A DNA stretch of 64,000 bases, from positions 30,840,029 through 30,904,028 of the forward strand of contig NC_091181.1 in the NCBI RefSeq assembly GCF_040958095.1. The letters are read 5' to 3'. Position 1 is the stretch's first letter. Each line of letters starts with the position of its first letter. Made by a program: the position numbers and the translations under genes. The notes beneath the pieces are model-generated. The model saw nothing but the letters and a program-made list of their open reading frames with translations, searched no databases and had not been told where the DNA came from. This DNA comes from Procambarus clarkii (Eukaryota > Arthropoda > Malacostraca > Decapoda > Cambaridae). Positions 11,436-22,982 of this stretch are shown piece after piece.

Positions 11436-12330
11436 GTTGGTAGTCTGGTCAACCAGGCTGTTGGTCGCAGCTGCTCGCAGCTTGACGTATGAAGCACAGC
11501 CTGGGTGATCATGTATCCTTTGGAGGTGTTTATCGAGTTCTCTCTTGAACACTTAGAGGCAGGCCAGTTATGCCTCTTATGAGTAGCGGGAGTGTGTTGA
11601 CAAGTCTTGAGCCTCTGATGCTGCTGGAGTTCTCTCTCAGCGTACCTGTTGCACCTCTGTATTTCAGCATGGTTATTTTGCACATCCTGCCATGCCTTCT
11701 GGTCTCGTGTGATGTTATTTCTGTGTGCGAATTTGGAACCAGTCCCTCTAATATTTTCCATGTGTAAATTATTAATTCTCTCTCACCTGCGCTCTAGAGA
11801 ATACAGATATAGAAATCGGTTTCAATAATTTAGATGTTTTATAGAAAAGATTAAAGCAGTAAAGGATCTTTACACGCTCTCCAGGTCAGATTTGAATAGG
11901 GGTATTATTATGCAACAATATTCAACCTTAGAGAGCACTAGCGTCTTGAAAAGTATCATCACTGGTACGGCATCTTGTTGGAAAGGTTCCTGTTATCCAA
12001 CCTGTCTCTTGTCTTGCAGTTGTGACAGCTACTTTATGGTGTTCTTTAAAGATAAGGTCTTCCGGCATGATTTATCCTTTACAGTGCTTTTTTACTTCTA
12101 GTGTGATTTGACTTTTATACATGGTTTCCGTTTTCATATTTTCGTTTTTACCAAGCGTAGGGGCTGGAACGAATCTTCATTAATCATATTATAATCTGTG
12201 GCCCATTGAAAGACTTGTTAAACATCAGATTGGAGGTTTGCTGTGTCTTCTATATTGTCTACTCGCATGAAAATCGTAGCTCCACCTGACCCAGATACTA
12301 GCACTAACAGCTTCAGTCTGGGTTCTTGGT
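11436..12330 (-). pseudogene. Degenerate non-LTR reverse transcriptase (C-terminal half), minus strand
   Basis: Reading the minus strand from 12330 down gives IFMRVDNIEDTANLQSDV, FQWATDYNM, then a decayed stretch, and finally YTWKILEGLVPNSHTEITSH, ETRRHGRMCKI, LKYRGATGTLRENS, LVNTLPLLIRGI. This order is that of the part downstream of the catalytic YADD in a CR1/jockey-like reverse transcriptase. Several stops and frameshifts. The 5' catalytic part is missing. Confidence 0.7.
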
Positions 12331-12582
12331 AATGTGTACGGCTGCGGTAGTTAACACCAAGACTGCTCGTGAAGGCTGGGGGCGAGTAATGAAGTACTGA
12401 CAGACATCACCAGCATGTTCTGCTGCACCAGGCTACCTCCACTCTCTCTCCTGCCGCTCCCAGGTTTTTTATTACTCTTTTTTGCCCGTGTTACCGTTAG
12501 GCGGGAGCGACAGGCCGGCCACTGTCAATAATTACAGATTTTTAGGCCTTGTAGATGTGTAGGTATGTATGGAGGGGGGGGG

Positions 12583-13562
12583 GGGGAAGAGTACCTGGAG
12601 GTGCAGCAGTGTGGGGGTTCAGCCCAGGGCGGGAGAGTACCTGGAGGTACAGCAGTGTGGGGGTTCAGCCCAGGGCGGGAGAGTACCTGGAGGTACAGCA
12701 GTGTGGGGGTTCAGCCCAGGGCGGGAGAGTACCTGGAGGTACAGCAGTGTGGGGGTACAGCCCAGGGCGGGAGAGTACCTGGAGGTACAGCAGTGTGGGG
12801 GTTCAGCCCAGGGCGGGAGAGTACCTGGAGGTACAGCAGTGTGGGGGTTCAGCCCAGGGCGGGAGAGTACCTGGAGGTACAGCAGTGTGGGGGTTCAGCC
12901 CAGGGCGGGAGAGTACCTGGAGGTACAGCAGTGTGGGGGTTCAGCCCAGGGCGGGAGAGTACCTGGAGGTACAGCAGTGTGGGGGTACAGCCCAGGGCGG
13001 GAGAGTACCTGGAGGTACAGCAGTGTGGGGGTTCAGCCCAGGGCGGGAGAGTACCTGGAGGTACAGCAGTGTGGGGGTACAGCCCAGGGCGGGAGAGTAC
13101 CTGGAGGTACAGCAGTGTGGGGGTTCAGCCCAGGGCGGGAGAGTACCTGGAGGTACAGCAGTGTGGGGGTACAGCCCAGGGCGGGAGAGTACCTGGAGGT
13201 ACAGCAGTGTGGGGGTACAGCCCAGGGCGGGAGAGTACCTGGAGGTACAGCAGTGTGGGGGTACAGCCCAGGGCGGGAGAGTACCTGGAGGTACAGCAGT
13301 GTGGGGGTACAGCCCAGGGCGGGAGAGTACCTGGAGGTACAGCAGTGTGGGGGTACAGCCCAGGGCGGGAGAGTACCTGGAGGTACAGCAGTGTGGGGGT
13401 ACAGCCCAGGGCGGGAGAGTACCTGGAGGTACAGCAGTGTGGGGGTACAGCCCAGGGCGGGAAAGTACCTGGAGGTACAGCAGTGTGGGGGTACAGCCCA
13501 GGGCGGGAGAGTACCTGGAGGTACAGCAGTGTGGGGGTTCAGCCCAGGGCGGGAGAGTACCT
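12583..13562. repeat. 46-bp minisatellite, about 21 units
   Basis: Unit begins GAGAGTACCTGGAGGTACAG and continues CAGTGTGGGGGTTCAGCCCA, GGGCGG; spacing is 46 bp throughout. Units differ almost only at one base (GGGGGTTCAG or GGGGGTACAG). In order the 21 units read T T T A T T T T A T A T A A A A A A A A T. No stop codon occurs in any plus frame, so long apparent ORFs (over 330 codons) exist in three frames; they are not genes. Confidence 0.9.
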
Positions 13563-14149
13563 TCCTGGTCAACACTGGCCTTGAGCCCGCTCCCGCACCT
13601 GGCCACCGCTGCCGCCTTCCTCACCAGCTTCCTGTCTTGCCAACTCACCCAAAGTCCTAACTATAGTCTTCGCTATAAAAGATAGTCGCTAGAATCTATA
13701 AAACAACTGACCCTCTCGATATTAGACAAAGAATAATCTCGATATAATGCGACAGTGGTTTAGCTAGACCAATAAACTCTGGGAAAGTTGAGGTGTAAAG
13801 CATGGGTTGGTAACCGCTACGGCGTTGACCAGGTGACGTTGGTAACCCCTACACTGTCTCACCCCCGTGGCCCGTCATCTACACCATTTACTGAAGTACA
13901 CCATAATACCAACATGCCTCCAGACTATATGCCTCACATATATTGCCAGAAATAATCACTCACAATCAATCAATCAATATCTCTCTCACACACACTCACT
14001 CTCCATCTTCACAATTGAGATAAAAGAAAATACATTAAGATAATAAAGAAAGAGGGGCGGTACAGCTATCTCTTATCAAGATAACTTCACTTGCAACAGT
14101 GTCATCGGTGATAGAGATGACTACTGTCAATATACATTTGCTCAATTCT
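13563..14149. other. No feature recognised
   Basis: Unique-looking sequence right of the 46-bp array; no ORF of interest. Confidence 0.5.
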
Positions 14150-14640
14150 CGATCAAATCCCTTAAATCCTCTATAACAAAAGGGTTGTTTATAAATTTCC
14201 CAATATTAATATAAATACATTCTCAGATATCCTGGGGAATCTAATAAAAAAAAATTGAACAAAAATCATATCTTAGGAGGTGACTTCGACATTGACCTTT
14301 GTCAACAAAATAGCCCTCAAGTCAACTACCATGAACTCCTGTATGCTAATACCCACAATCATCAAGCCCACCTGAATCACTAACATCCACTACAACCTTG
14401 GACTAGACATGGACTAGAAGAGCCATCCCTTGCCTCCGGTATAGTCACTGACAGAACAACCCACCACTATCCTACCTTCCTCATAGCGAACATTGGACGT
14501 AACACCTTCGGATACCAAGAAATTAACCTTCAGACTACACAGCAAAGCAGCAATAGTCATAATCTCATAAATGCCCTTCACAATACAACTGGTAATCTAA
14601 ATTCAATATTACACAGGATATACATTCATTAACCAACACC
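14150..14640 (+). pseudogene. Endonuclease-domain remnant of a non-LTR retrotransposon
   Basis: From 14277 the plus strand reads GGDFDIDLCQQNSPQVNYHE and LLYANTHNH, then after a stop ASGIVTDRTTHHYPTFLIAN and FGYQEINLQT. GDFN-type then TDHYP-type boxes are those of the apurinic endonuclease (EEP) domain that nicks target DNA in these elements. The catalytic Asn of GDFN is Asp here. No reverse transcriptase follows. Confidence 0.6.
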
Positions 14641-15262
14641 TTCCTCTCGGAAGCCCCAAGCCTAGAGGAGCGGCGCGATGAGGAGCGGCCCTCAATCAGG
14701 TAAGCACTGACAGGTAGGAAATATGGTAATCTCGTTTACCAGATTCTGGTTTGCTGAGGTGAGAGCAAGAGCGACCAACCCGTTCTCACCATGCAAGAAG
14801 CTCACAATTTACATGTTTGTGCCGTCCACAACCCCACCCATCTACCAGGACCTGAATACATCACCCACGCCTATATACATATAAATACACATTTCCCAAG
14901 GTGGTTTTGCCTGTAAAGGGCATTACACTTGCAGGCTCGCGTTCCCGACGCATAAATATAAATGTATTTAGTGGCGAGGACGGGTTGGCAGTGGGAGACG
15001 AGTCACTCCACCCGACCACCCCGACCCTGACACACCCGGGGTCACCTCACGTTGCTAGGTGTGGCTGAGGGCGCAAGGTGAGGGCACCAGGGTGAGGCTG
15101 CCGTCTCGGAAGGTGAGACTGAGTGACTGGGAGCATCACGCGCCACAGTTGCTGATGGCATCACGGGCAGAGGACCACCACACGACAGTTGCCGCAGGCG
15201 TAATAGGCCCTGATAAGCGGGATGATGATGAAAATGCGCAAATAATTTAGCTAACAGTTAAG
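14641..15262. other. No gene recognised
   Basis: Moderately GC-rich from 14930; short ORFs have no family resemblance. Confidence 0.5.
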
Positions 15263-15345
15263 GTGTGGCAGGGTGGAGGCGAGGCAGGGTGGAGGCGAGG
15301 CAGGGTGGAGGCGAGGCAGGGTGGTGGTGTGGCAGGGTGTGGATA
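15263..15345. repeat. 20-bp minisatellite
   Basis: Four units of GGCAGGGTGGAGGCGA(G). Confidence 0.7.
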
Positions 15346-15654
15346 CAATGACCTCACACCCAGCCACACTGCATCATTACCGCTCACAGATATCGACACA
15401 CCATCTCCCGCTCAGATGAAAGAGGCAAGACAGGCATCGTTAGTAATGATACGTTTTGTGAGTGTAGTTGGATTACATGTGGAGGAGGAGCAGCAGCAGC
15501 ACGCGGAGGGAAAGAGGCCTCGGGAAGGTGAAAGGAAACTTCAGAAGAACAGGAGGAGAGACAAGGCTGAACAATAAAAGAAGAATAAGACCAGGAAGTG
15601 AAGGGAAACAGAGTAGACACAAGAGAAAACGAGAAGCTTGAAGAATCAGAGACA

Positions 15655-16014
15655 GGAAAGGAAGGAAGGAAGGAAGGAAGGAAGGAAGGAAGGAAGGAAG
15701 GAAGGAAGGAAGGAAGGAAGGAAGGAAGGAAGGAAGGAAGGAAGGAAGGAAGGAAGGAAGGAAGGAAGGAAGGAAGGAAGGAAGGAAGGAAGGAAGGAAG
15801 GAAGGAAGGAAGGAAGGAAGGAAGGAAGGAAGGAAGGAAGGAAGGAAGGAAGGAAGGAAGGAAGGAAGGAAGGAAGGAAGGAAGGAAGGAAGGAAGGAAG
15901 GAAGGAAGGAAGGAAGGAAGGAAGGAAGGAAGGAAGGAAGGAAGGAAGGAAGGAAGGAAGGAAGGAAGGAAGGAAGGAAGGAAGGAAGGAAGGAAGGAAG
16001 GAAGGAAGGAAGGA
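15655..16014. repeat. (AAGG)n microsatellite, about 360 bp
   Basis: Nearly perfect GGAA tetranucleotide run of about 90 units, bordered on the right by degenerate GGAAC/GAACG units to 16080. Explains the KEGR- and LPSF-repeat frames on the two strands. Confidence 0.95.
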
Positions 16015-16242
16015 ACGGAAAGAACGGAACGGAAAGAACGGAACGGAACGAACGGAACGAACGAACGGAACGAACGGAAGGATGGAAGGGAAGGCAGGAG
16101 GCTGCCAGTAGCGTGACCAAAACAATTGATCTCCCCGGCAGTGCGCATCAAATGAGATCTCTGGAAGTGAGGGATCGTGAGCCAGCTTCCTATTGGCCAA
16201 GTCACGAATATCTTGGCCAATAAATTAAACACGTCTCTCCAC

Positions 16243-16515
16243 CTCCCAGAACACTACACACACACACCAACACTACTCATAACGCCCTACTTGCAACACC
16301 TCCCACAACACTACACACACACACCAACACTACTCATAACGCCCTACTTGCAACACCTCCCACAACACTACACACACACACCAACACTACTCATAACGCC
16401 CTACTTGCAACACCTCCCACAACACTACACACACCAACACTACTCATAACGCCCTACTTGCAACACCTCCCACAACACTACACACACCAACACTACTCAT
16501 AATGCCCTACTTGCA
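16243..16515. repeat. 57/53-bp minisatellite, 5 units
   Basis: Unit CTCCCACAACACTACACACA, CACACCAACACTACTCATAA, CGCCCTACTTGCAACAC; the last two units lack one CACA. Confidence 0.85.
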
Positions 16516-16751
16516 ACATTATTTCCTCCACATCCCCTCAAAGTCCTCAGTGTCAAGAGATATACCAAGTATACTAAAACATATCACACACACAAAGGTT
16601 GAATTTCTGCTATAATTTGGTAGGCTTTTTAGAGATTTTCTTAATTATTGTTCTTTAATACTGAACTGCAATTTGCAGCTGTTTCTTCTTATAATAAAGC
16701 TATGTTGAAGGTTGCATGCCATAGGAATACAAATTAATATTTACACATTAT

Positions 16752-16790
16752 AAACAATATTATATATATATATTATATATATATATATAT

Positions 16791-16840
<50 letters not shown>
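16752..16840. repeat. (TA)n microsatellite, compound
   Basis: TA units broken by several ATTA steps. Confidence 0.9.
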
Positions 16841-16843
<3 letters not shown>

Positions 16844-17084
16844 ACGTCCTTCTAGGTCTAAGGCTTAGGTTCCAGGAGTCTTGGGCCTAGGCCAACGACT
16901 AACGTACCTCAAGATGCGACCCATAATAGTTGCCTAAATCTCGGGTATCTATTTACTACTAGGTAATTAGGAGTTGAAATAAGGTTCATTTGGTATGGTA
17001 GGTAGTAGTAGTAGGTATATACCATTTAGGTAGGTATACCATGGTATACCTACTATATCATTCGGTATAGTAGGTATTAGTCAC

Positions 17085-17250
17085 AATCTTAGGAGTGTGA
17101 CAACTTTTGTAATCCTAGGTTTTTTATGATCAGTAGAGTAACCGGACCGGGCAATGTGACGTAGTCATTGCGCGAATTCTCCTTGCCTATAGGCACATCT
17201 GGCAGGTTAGCGAGGCTGAGCTACTACCAGAACTACTAACGGTGCCTATA
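17085..17250 (+). pseudogene. Retrotransposon 3'-ORF fragment, copy 1
   Basis: Carries the same sequence as 17995-18150 with about 85-90% identity by eye, from a shared GGAGTGTG start through GGACCGGGCAATGTGA to GAGGCTGAG. It would encode the RTGQCD...GYRHIWQVSEAE segment, a conserved piece between RNase H and the terminal zinc knuckle of non-LTR polyproteins. Frame is broken. Confidence 0.5.
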
Positions 17251-17271
17251 CCTTTCGGTATACACATACAC

Positions 17272-17377
17272 AGCCTCGTTCCTGTGCCAGGTAAGTCCAC
17301 TACGGGCTCACCGTAGCACGGGCTCACGTGCTACTTGGAACTTTTGTTCCGAGTAGCTGAATCTAAAAACAACAACA
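17272..17377 (+). repeat. Family A repeat, copy 6
   Basis: CCTGTGCCAGGTAAGTCCAC through GAGTAGCTGAATCTAAAAAC, with a small internal duplication of the hairpin (AGCACGGGCTCACGTGCTAC). Confidence 0.6.
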
Positions 17378-17994
17378 TTCGGTATAGTAGCAATATAGTA
17401 GGGCGTGGCGGTGGAGGGGTAGCGGGCGTGAAGCAGCAGGAAGATACCATTTCCTGAGGGTAGGGCGGCCATGTTGTCATAGGGGAGGAAAGCCGTTGTG
17501 TTGGACGCCGCCGCCGCCATCACCCTACTGCAACTTGAGAGAAGAGGCTGCTAATGTTGGTGCTGGCCTTAGTAACGCTGCTGGCGCTACAAAGGCGGGA
17601 ACCGTTGTTGCTTCCCGCGTTACCAGTGCTGCTGTTTGGATAGCCTTTACCCCTCTCTCTTTGTAGTTCACTGAGATGGAGTCCCAATGATTACCAGGAT
17701 GGTTTACTTACTAACTGTAAATACTTACTAACAGTAACTTACTAACAGTAAAGTTGATACCACGACTGAGATGTGACGTCACAATTAAGATATGTTACAT
17801 GAGAACAAAAAGCAACAAAGATCAAGTGTTTACGATTTTCAATCAAGGCCACATTTCTCCTTCCACCTTCGGCATCATTTTCCTCCCTCAAAAATAGTTT
17901 CCAGATTTCAACCAGACACCTGTGACTTCAATAATTTCCATTGGCGTTATAAAATACATCTCCCCCATAAATACATTACCCATTAACCCTGCTA

Positions 17995-18335
17995 ATCATA
18001 GGAGTGTGGCAACTTTTGTAATCCTAGGTATTTGTATGGTCAAGCACAGTAACCGGACCGGGCAATGTGATGTAGTCATAGCGCGAATTCTCCTTGGCTA
18101 TAGGCACATCTGGCAGGTTAGTGAGGCTGAGCCACTACCAGAAACTGTGATAAACCTTTTAGACATTCGCTAGAACACTACATTGTTCAATGTGAAACCG
18201 TAAAAGATTTTAGACCTCCTGGCCTATTGTACCACCAACTGTGTAACATTTCATTGAATCTGGTGTACTGGACGACACCCTAACAATCTATCCTAAATTT
18301 GCTTGTCCATGTTAAAGAACGAAGAATAATTTTAT
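17995..18335 (+). pseudogene. Retrotransposon C-terminal fragment, copy 2
   Basis: Reads HSNRTGQCDVVIARILLGYR and HIWQVSEAEPLPE, then after a deletion and frameshifts a region matching the usual FRPPGL-type, YHQLCNYFIESGVLDD-type and LTIYPKFA-type tail of non-LTR polyproteins. Possibly the same family as the reverse transcriptase at 62.5 kb. Broken. Confidence 0.5.
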
Positions 18336-18479
18336 ATATATATTATTTTTAAGCTGCAACCCTTATGAACCCATCCCTGCCCCTTGCGTGGCAGTGCACA
18401 ATAGAAAGTTCGATTTACAAATTCGTAGATTGAAACATGTATATTGTCTAATGCAGTTGATTGGAATCATAATTATAAT

Positions 18480-18625
<146 letters not shown>

Positions 18626-19001
18626 GTCGTACCTAGTAGCCAGAACGCACTTCTCAGCCTAGTATGCAAGGCCCGATTTGCCTAATAAGCCAAGTTTTCA
18701 TCAATTAATTGTTTTTCGACTACCTAACCTACCTAACCTAGCTTTTTCGGCTACCTAACCTAACCTAACCCATAAAGATAGGTTAGGTTAGGTTAGGTAG
18801 GGATGGCTAGGTTCGGTCATATATCTACGTTAATTTTAACTCCAATAAAAAAAAATTGACCTCATACATAATGAAATGGGTAGCTTTATCATTTCATAAG
18901 AAAAAAAATTGAGAAAATATATTAATTCAGGAAAACTTGGCTTATTAGGCAAATCGGGCCCTGAATTGTAGGCTGAGAAGTGCGTTCTGGCTACTAGGTA
19001 C

Positions 19002-19004
<3 letters not shown>
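18626..19004. mobile_element. MITE-like inverted-repeat element with TTAGG runs, copy 1
   Basis: About 379 bp with terminal inverted repeats of roughly 85 bp that begin GTCGTACCTAGTAGCCAGAA and end in its complement. An inner palindrome pairs CTACCTAACCTAACC with GGTTAGGTTAGGTAG around ATAAAGAT. Both ends abut long TA microsatellites. No ORF, so transposition would need enzymes from elsewhere. Confidence 0.7.
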
Positions 19005-19074
<70 letters not shown>

Positions 19075-19077
<3 letters not shown>

Positions 19078-19458
19078 GTACCTAGTAGCCAGAACGCACT
19101 TATCAGCCTACTATGCAAGGCCCGATTTGCCTAATAAGCCAAGTTTTCATGAATTAATTGTTTTTTCGACTACCTAACCTACCTAACCTAACCTAACTTT
19201 TTAGGCTACCTAACCAAACCTAACCTATAAAGATAGGTTAGGTTAGGTTAGGTTGGGTTGGTTAGGTTCGGTCATATATCTACGTTAATTTTAACTCCAA
19301 TAAAAAAAAATTGACCTCATACATAATGAAATGGGTAGCTTTATCATTTCATAAGAAAAAAATTAGAAAAAATATATTAATTCAGGAAAACTTGTCTTAT
19401 TAGGCAAATCGGGCCATGCATAGTAGGCCAAAAAGTGAGTTCTGGCTACTAGGTACGA
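19075..19458. mobile_element. MITE-like inverted-repeat element with TTAGG runs, copy 2
   Basis: About 384 bp, nearly identical to the copy at 18626-19004, same orientation, separated from it by about 70 bp of TA repeat and followed by another TA tract. A right-end variant (GGCCAAAAAGTGAGTTCTGG) has decayed more than the left end. Confidence 0.7.
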
Positions 19459-19526
19459 TATATATATATATATATATATTATATTATATATATATATATA
19501 TTTATTTATTTATTTATTTATTTAGG

Positions 19527-19652
19527 GGTACCACCACTGGTTTAATTAAAGGGACCCACATCCTCGAAGAAGAAAATAAAGTGTTCAGAGAAGACCTTGT
19601 GGATTCTCACTGAATACTTTAATCTTTTCCTCTCCTACCACCCCTATTATTT
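19527..19652 (+). repeat. Dispersed repeat family D, copy 1
   Basis: GGGGTACCACCACTGGTTTA, then GGACCCACATCCTCGAAGAA, AAGACCTTGTGGATTCTCAC, ending in TCTCCTACCACCCCTATT. Confidence 0.5.
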
Positions 19653-19767
19653 TTTTTTATTTGATTTTATTGCAATGCTACAGTTTACAGAAAACACACA
19701 CTTATATAACAATATATATATATAGTGCTTCAGCCTACAATTTAGATCTATTGTCTTGTGATAGGGG

Positions 19768-20012
19768 GCCTCGTAGCCTGGTGGATAGCGCGCAGGACTC
19801 GTAATTCTGTGGCGCGGGTTCGATTCCCGCACGAGGCAGAAACAAATGGGCAAAGTTTCTTTCACCCTGAATGCCCCTGTTACCTAGCAGTAAATAGGTA
19901 CCTGGAAGTTAAGTCAGCTGTCACGGGCTGCTTCCTGGGGGTGGAGGCCTGGTCGAGGACCGGGCCGCGGGGACACTAAAGCCCCGAAATCATCTCAAGA
20001 TAACCTCCCTTT
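19768..20012 (+). mobile_element. tRNA-derived SINE with a tRNA-Thr(CGT)-like head
   Basis: Bases 19768-19838 fold as a tRNA: acceptor GCCTCGT with ACGAGGC, anticodon stem CAGGA/TTCTG around CTCGTAA (anticodon CGT), T arm CGGGTTCGATTCCCG, which includes a B box GGTTCGATTCC. The D arm is weak. The body follows (AAACAAATGGGCAAAGTTTC through GGTACCTGG) and the tail ends GGGCCGCGGGGACACTAAAG then CCCCGAAATCATCTC. Because of the body and tail this is a SINE and not a tRNA gene. Confidence 0.7.
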
Positions 20013-20458
20013 CCCTAACCTCAAGATTGTGTATGATCCTCTGTCCTGTGTGACAGTGAATACCAGCATTATCCTCAACTAACAAGACCTAATTGAATCA
20101 CTCAGATTACGCAAAACTCTAATGAACGTTTGTCAATAAAGATAATAATAACTACCCCCCCCCCTCTCCCTCCCACAGGATGGGTATAGCCTTCACTACC
20201 GCCCACAAGATGAATATTGGAGGTGCATAATAAATGAGGGAAACAAGTGCGAACGAGAGACTACTGTGGGTGTAGTGATGTGCAGGAGGCGCCCTCCTCC
20301 AGGACTGTGGTGGTGTCATCAAGGAGGAAATGGCCACACATCCGGGGGTGAAGAGGTGGTGTTCCGGCCTCGGCACCGGACGGCGGCCACTGATCCAAGC
20401 TGTCTACACCGAGCTGCTCCTCACGCCTACTGCCTGGCCGGTCGCCCTTCATAATTAA

Positions 20459-20523
20459 AAGTTCCAAGTAGCACGGGCTATGGTGCGCCCGTGATGGACT
20501 TATCTGGCACAGGAGCGGGACTG
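20459..20523 (-). repeat. Family A repeat, copy 7 (inverted, tail missing)
   Basis: AAGTTCCAAGTAGCACGGGC then TATGGTGCGCCCGTGATGGA and ATCTGGCACAGGAGCGGGAC. Confidence 0.55.
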
Positions 20524-20569
20524 AAACTTGGTTCCTGCTCCAGATAGCCCCACGTCAAATACAATGGGG

Positions 20570-20690
20570 CACACCACCGCCCCACGGGAAAGGTATGGGG
20601 CATACCACCGCCCCACGGGTAGGGTATGGGGCACACCACCGCTCCACGGGAAGGGTATGGGGCACACCACCGCCCGTTGACTGGTAACGG
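20570..20690. repeat. About 31-bp minisatellite, 3-4 units
   Basis: Units of CACACCACCGCCCCACGGGA followed by AAGGTATGGGG. Confidence 0.75.
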
Positions 20691-20910
20691 TCCCAGCCTT
20701 GCCACAAGCTTCCACTCTTGCTCAAGAAATAAGAATATTAACATAGTTTAATGTGTCACCGCACTAATATAATTAGGAGTAGAGTATGGTACACCCGCTT
20801 GAGGCTATACTTATACTAACGTCCTTCAAACTACGAGACCCTCCACCTTGAAAACGGTAACCGATTTAAATTTTGCCCCGAGGGACGAGTTTATTGGGCA
20901 GCGCCACTGT

Positions 20911-21002
20911 TATAGATTCAGCTACTGGGAACAAAAAGTTGCAAGTAGCACGGGCTATGGTGAGCCCGTAGTGGACTTACCTGGCACAGGAGCGGGGTTA
21001 TA
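20911..21002 (-). repeat. Family A repeat, copy 8 (inverted)
   Basis: TAGATTCAGCTACTGGGAAC, then GTAGCACGGGCTATGGTGAG and GTGGACTTACCTGGCACAGG; no TTG tail remains. Confidence 0.55.
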
Positions 21003-22012
21003 ACTCACAGCGCCACTCATCCGGTGAGTGGACATACCGCCATAGCACAGTGACCGATCTTGTCCATCTGTCCCACTTCTATGCATCAATTTTGTTGCGT
21101 CATAAAAATGTCCCAACTTACCCGTACGTAACCTGACCGAGGACCCACGAATATAACACATTATAGCCCGTCAATTTAGGGAGCCGTTATGATTTATAGT
21201 ACATCATATTTTGACGTTAGAGATTTATACGTCAAAATACAATGTATTATTCGGTTGGAGAGGTTGTTCATAGCGGCTCGCAAAATCGACGTACTGTCCC
21301 GTTTTCTATTCGTGGGTGTTCGGTAAGGTTAGGTTCGGGCATTCATGTACATTATTTAGGTCCCAACTGGAGAGGACCAGCTGGTGTTGGTGCATCAGTG
21401 ACTAGAGGCTCAGTACACTGTACTACCATCAAGTCCACCCTGAGAGAGAAGTAGTACTCCCAGAACCTCATCCAGGTAGTGATCACATTGCCTCCCTCGT
21501 CGGTAATTCCGCTTCAGTGTGAAATAACTCAGCCGATGGGTCATAACTATCTCTGTCTCTCAGACAAGATTTTAACTCACCAGTCATATATTTACTGTTC
21601 GTTATTAGAAATTAAAGTGTCTCATCCTGTTATTATGATGCGAACACACAACTCATTTCTCAAGATAATTCGCGATGATTGTTTCACTTGTCTAACATGA
21701 TGATGATGATGATAACGGTTTAGAGATGCTTGGTAAGCGCCTGGCATCGCGGCCAAGTTGCAGCTCACATCCGTCAAGTCATCACACTACACAAGTAACA
21801 AAAGCCAGGAAATTGTTGTGGGCCAGCGGCGCAGGTCCGGGCCTCTACTCCTGGCCCCAACCCACCGAACACAGCTGGAGGAGACACCATGTTGTTACTT
21901 GGTGTATCATTAGTCTCTGCATTAACAATATGCCCAAAGAACGCATGAGTATTGATGTTAGTGTTCAGGCCTTTTATCATACAGCGGCAATCTCCCCTTC
22001 CTCACGTGAATG
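21003..22012. other. No gene; one repeated block
   Basis: 21190-21360 (CATATTTTGACGTTAGAG, GCGGCTCGCAAAATCGACGT, TGTCCCGTTTTCTATTCGTG) recurs in diverged form at 8665-8800, so it is another dispersed repeat. The remainder shows nothing. Confidence 0.5.
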
Positions 22013-22056
22013 AGATTGATTGATAAAGATTAAGCCACCCAAGAGGTGCCTCCAAG
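22013..22056 (+). repeat. Family B repeat, copy 4 (truncated)
   Basis: GATTGATTGATAAAGATTAA then GCCACCCAAGAGGTGCC; the hairpin is deleted. Confidence 0.5.
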
Positions 22057-22064
22057 CCATTACG

Positions 22065-22270
22065 ACTATATAGCAGAAAGGGAGGGGGGGGGGGGGGGGA
22101 AGAAAAGGGGGCGAGGAGAAATTTTTATGAGGATAAACTGGCTATTTATTGTCCTAGGCGCAAATTGAGACCAGCTGATCATAACGCTTCCCCCCCCCCC
22201 CTCCTCCTCCTCTTCACAGATACGAACACCGCAAAAACGATCATCGCTCCCCCCCCCCCCCCCCCACACA
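22065..22270. other. Poly-G and poly-C tracts
   Basis: A G run of about 17 near 22083, then C runs near 22190 and 22250 with CCTCCTCCTCCTC. Could form quadruplex structures; likely length-variable. Confidence 0.6.
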
Positions 22271-22327
22271 CATACACACGAAGGCCGCTCACACCTACGA
22301 AAGGTCCTATACACTAATCATCTCCAA

Positions 22328-22414
22328 ACCGCGATGGGTTCAAGTACGTTTATCGAGACCACAAAATACATCTCAAAAGGATAGCTTAGCTTAGGCTATT
22401 TCTACCCTCCACTG
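22328..22414 (+). repeat. Family C repeat, copy 3
   Basis: TTCAAGTACGTTTATCGAGA ... ATAGCTTAGCTTAGGCTATT, TCTACCC. Confidence 0.55.
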
Positions 22415-22982
22415 CGATGGGTAACTCTAGAAGCTCTGGGGAGCATAACTCTAACTCTCACAATAACATTACCGCATACTTTTGATGTCTGGGTTAAATC
22501 TTTGTGCACTTTCAATGGCACGTGTGTTTTGTTCGGAATGTAAATATTTGCCGTAGTCACGAATGTTATCCCCGACGACATAACACAGAATGTACTCGTG
22601 ACAAAGAATATAAACACAGAAAAACGAGAGAACAAAATCTATGATCAATTATAAATTTGTTCAGGAGAATACCGGACAGGTCCTCTAGCCTCCAATATAC
22701 CAGTCACCATCCAATACCACTCAGGCTAGGTGGTGGTGCTGATCACAACTGTATATTATAAATAATAATATATATTACACACACACACACACACCTTAGT
22801 GTGGCGATCCAGAGAGGAAATGCTCACTACATACATGGTTCTTGCCCGCCATCTGAGGAGCTGGAGGAACTCTGCAACCTGTGACAAGTAGCCTTGTACC
22901 CTGCATGTAACCAATGTTGTAACCCTTTTTGTGTAATTACATTTTGAAATAAAGTGAGTTATATATGTACACACACACAAAA

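Noticed and set aside
11570..11767. Plus-strand ORF MPLMSSGSVLTSLEPL
   Set aside because: Antisense to the decayed reverse transcriptase read on the minus strand.
12555..13685. Several very long ORFs (up to about 376 codons) on both strands
   Set aside because: They are frames through the stop-free 46-bp tandem repeat; the same unit is open in every forward frame, so openness carries no coding information.
15384..16232. Long frames of repeated Leu-Pro-Ser-Phe (minus) and Lys-Glu-Gly-Arg (plus)
   Set aside because: Translation of the AAGG microsatellite.
18720..18810. Interstitial telomere repeat (TTAGG)n
   Set aside because: Only three or four imperfect units, arranged as an inverted pair inside a mobile element.
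19768..19838. A genuine tRNA-Thr(CGT) gene
   Set aside because: The D arm is weak and the sequence runs straight into a SINE body and tail, parts of which recur elsewhere in the window.
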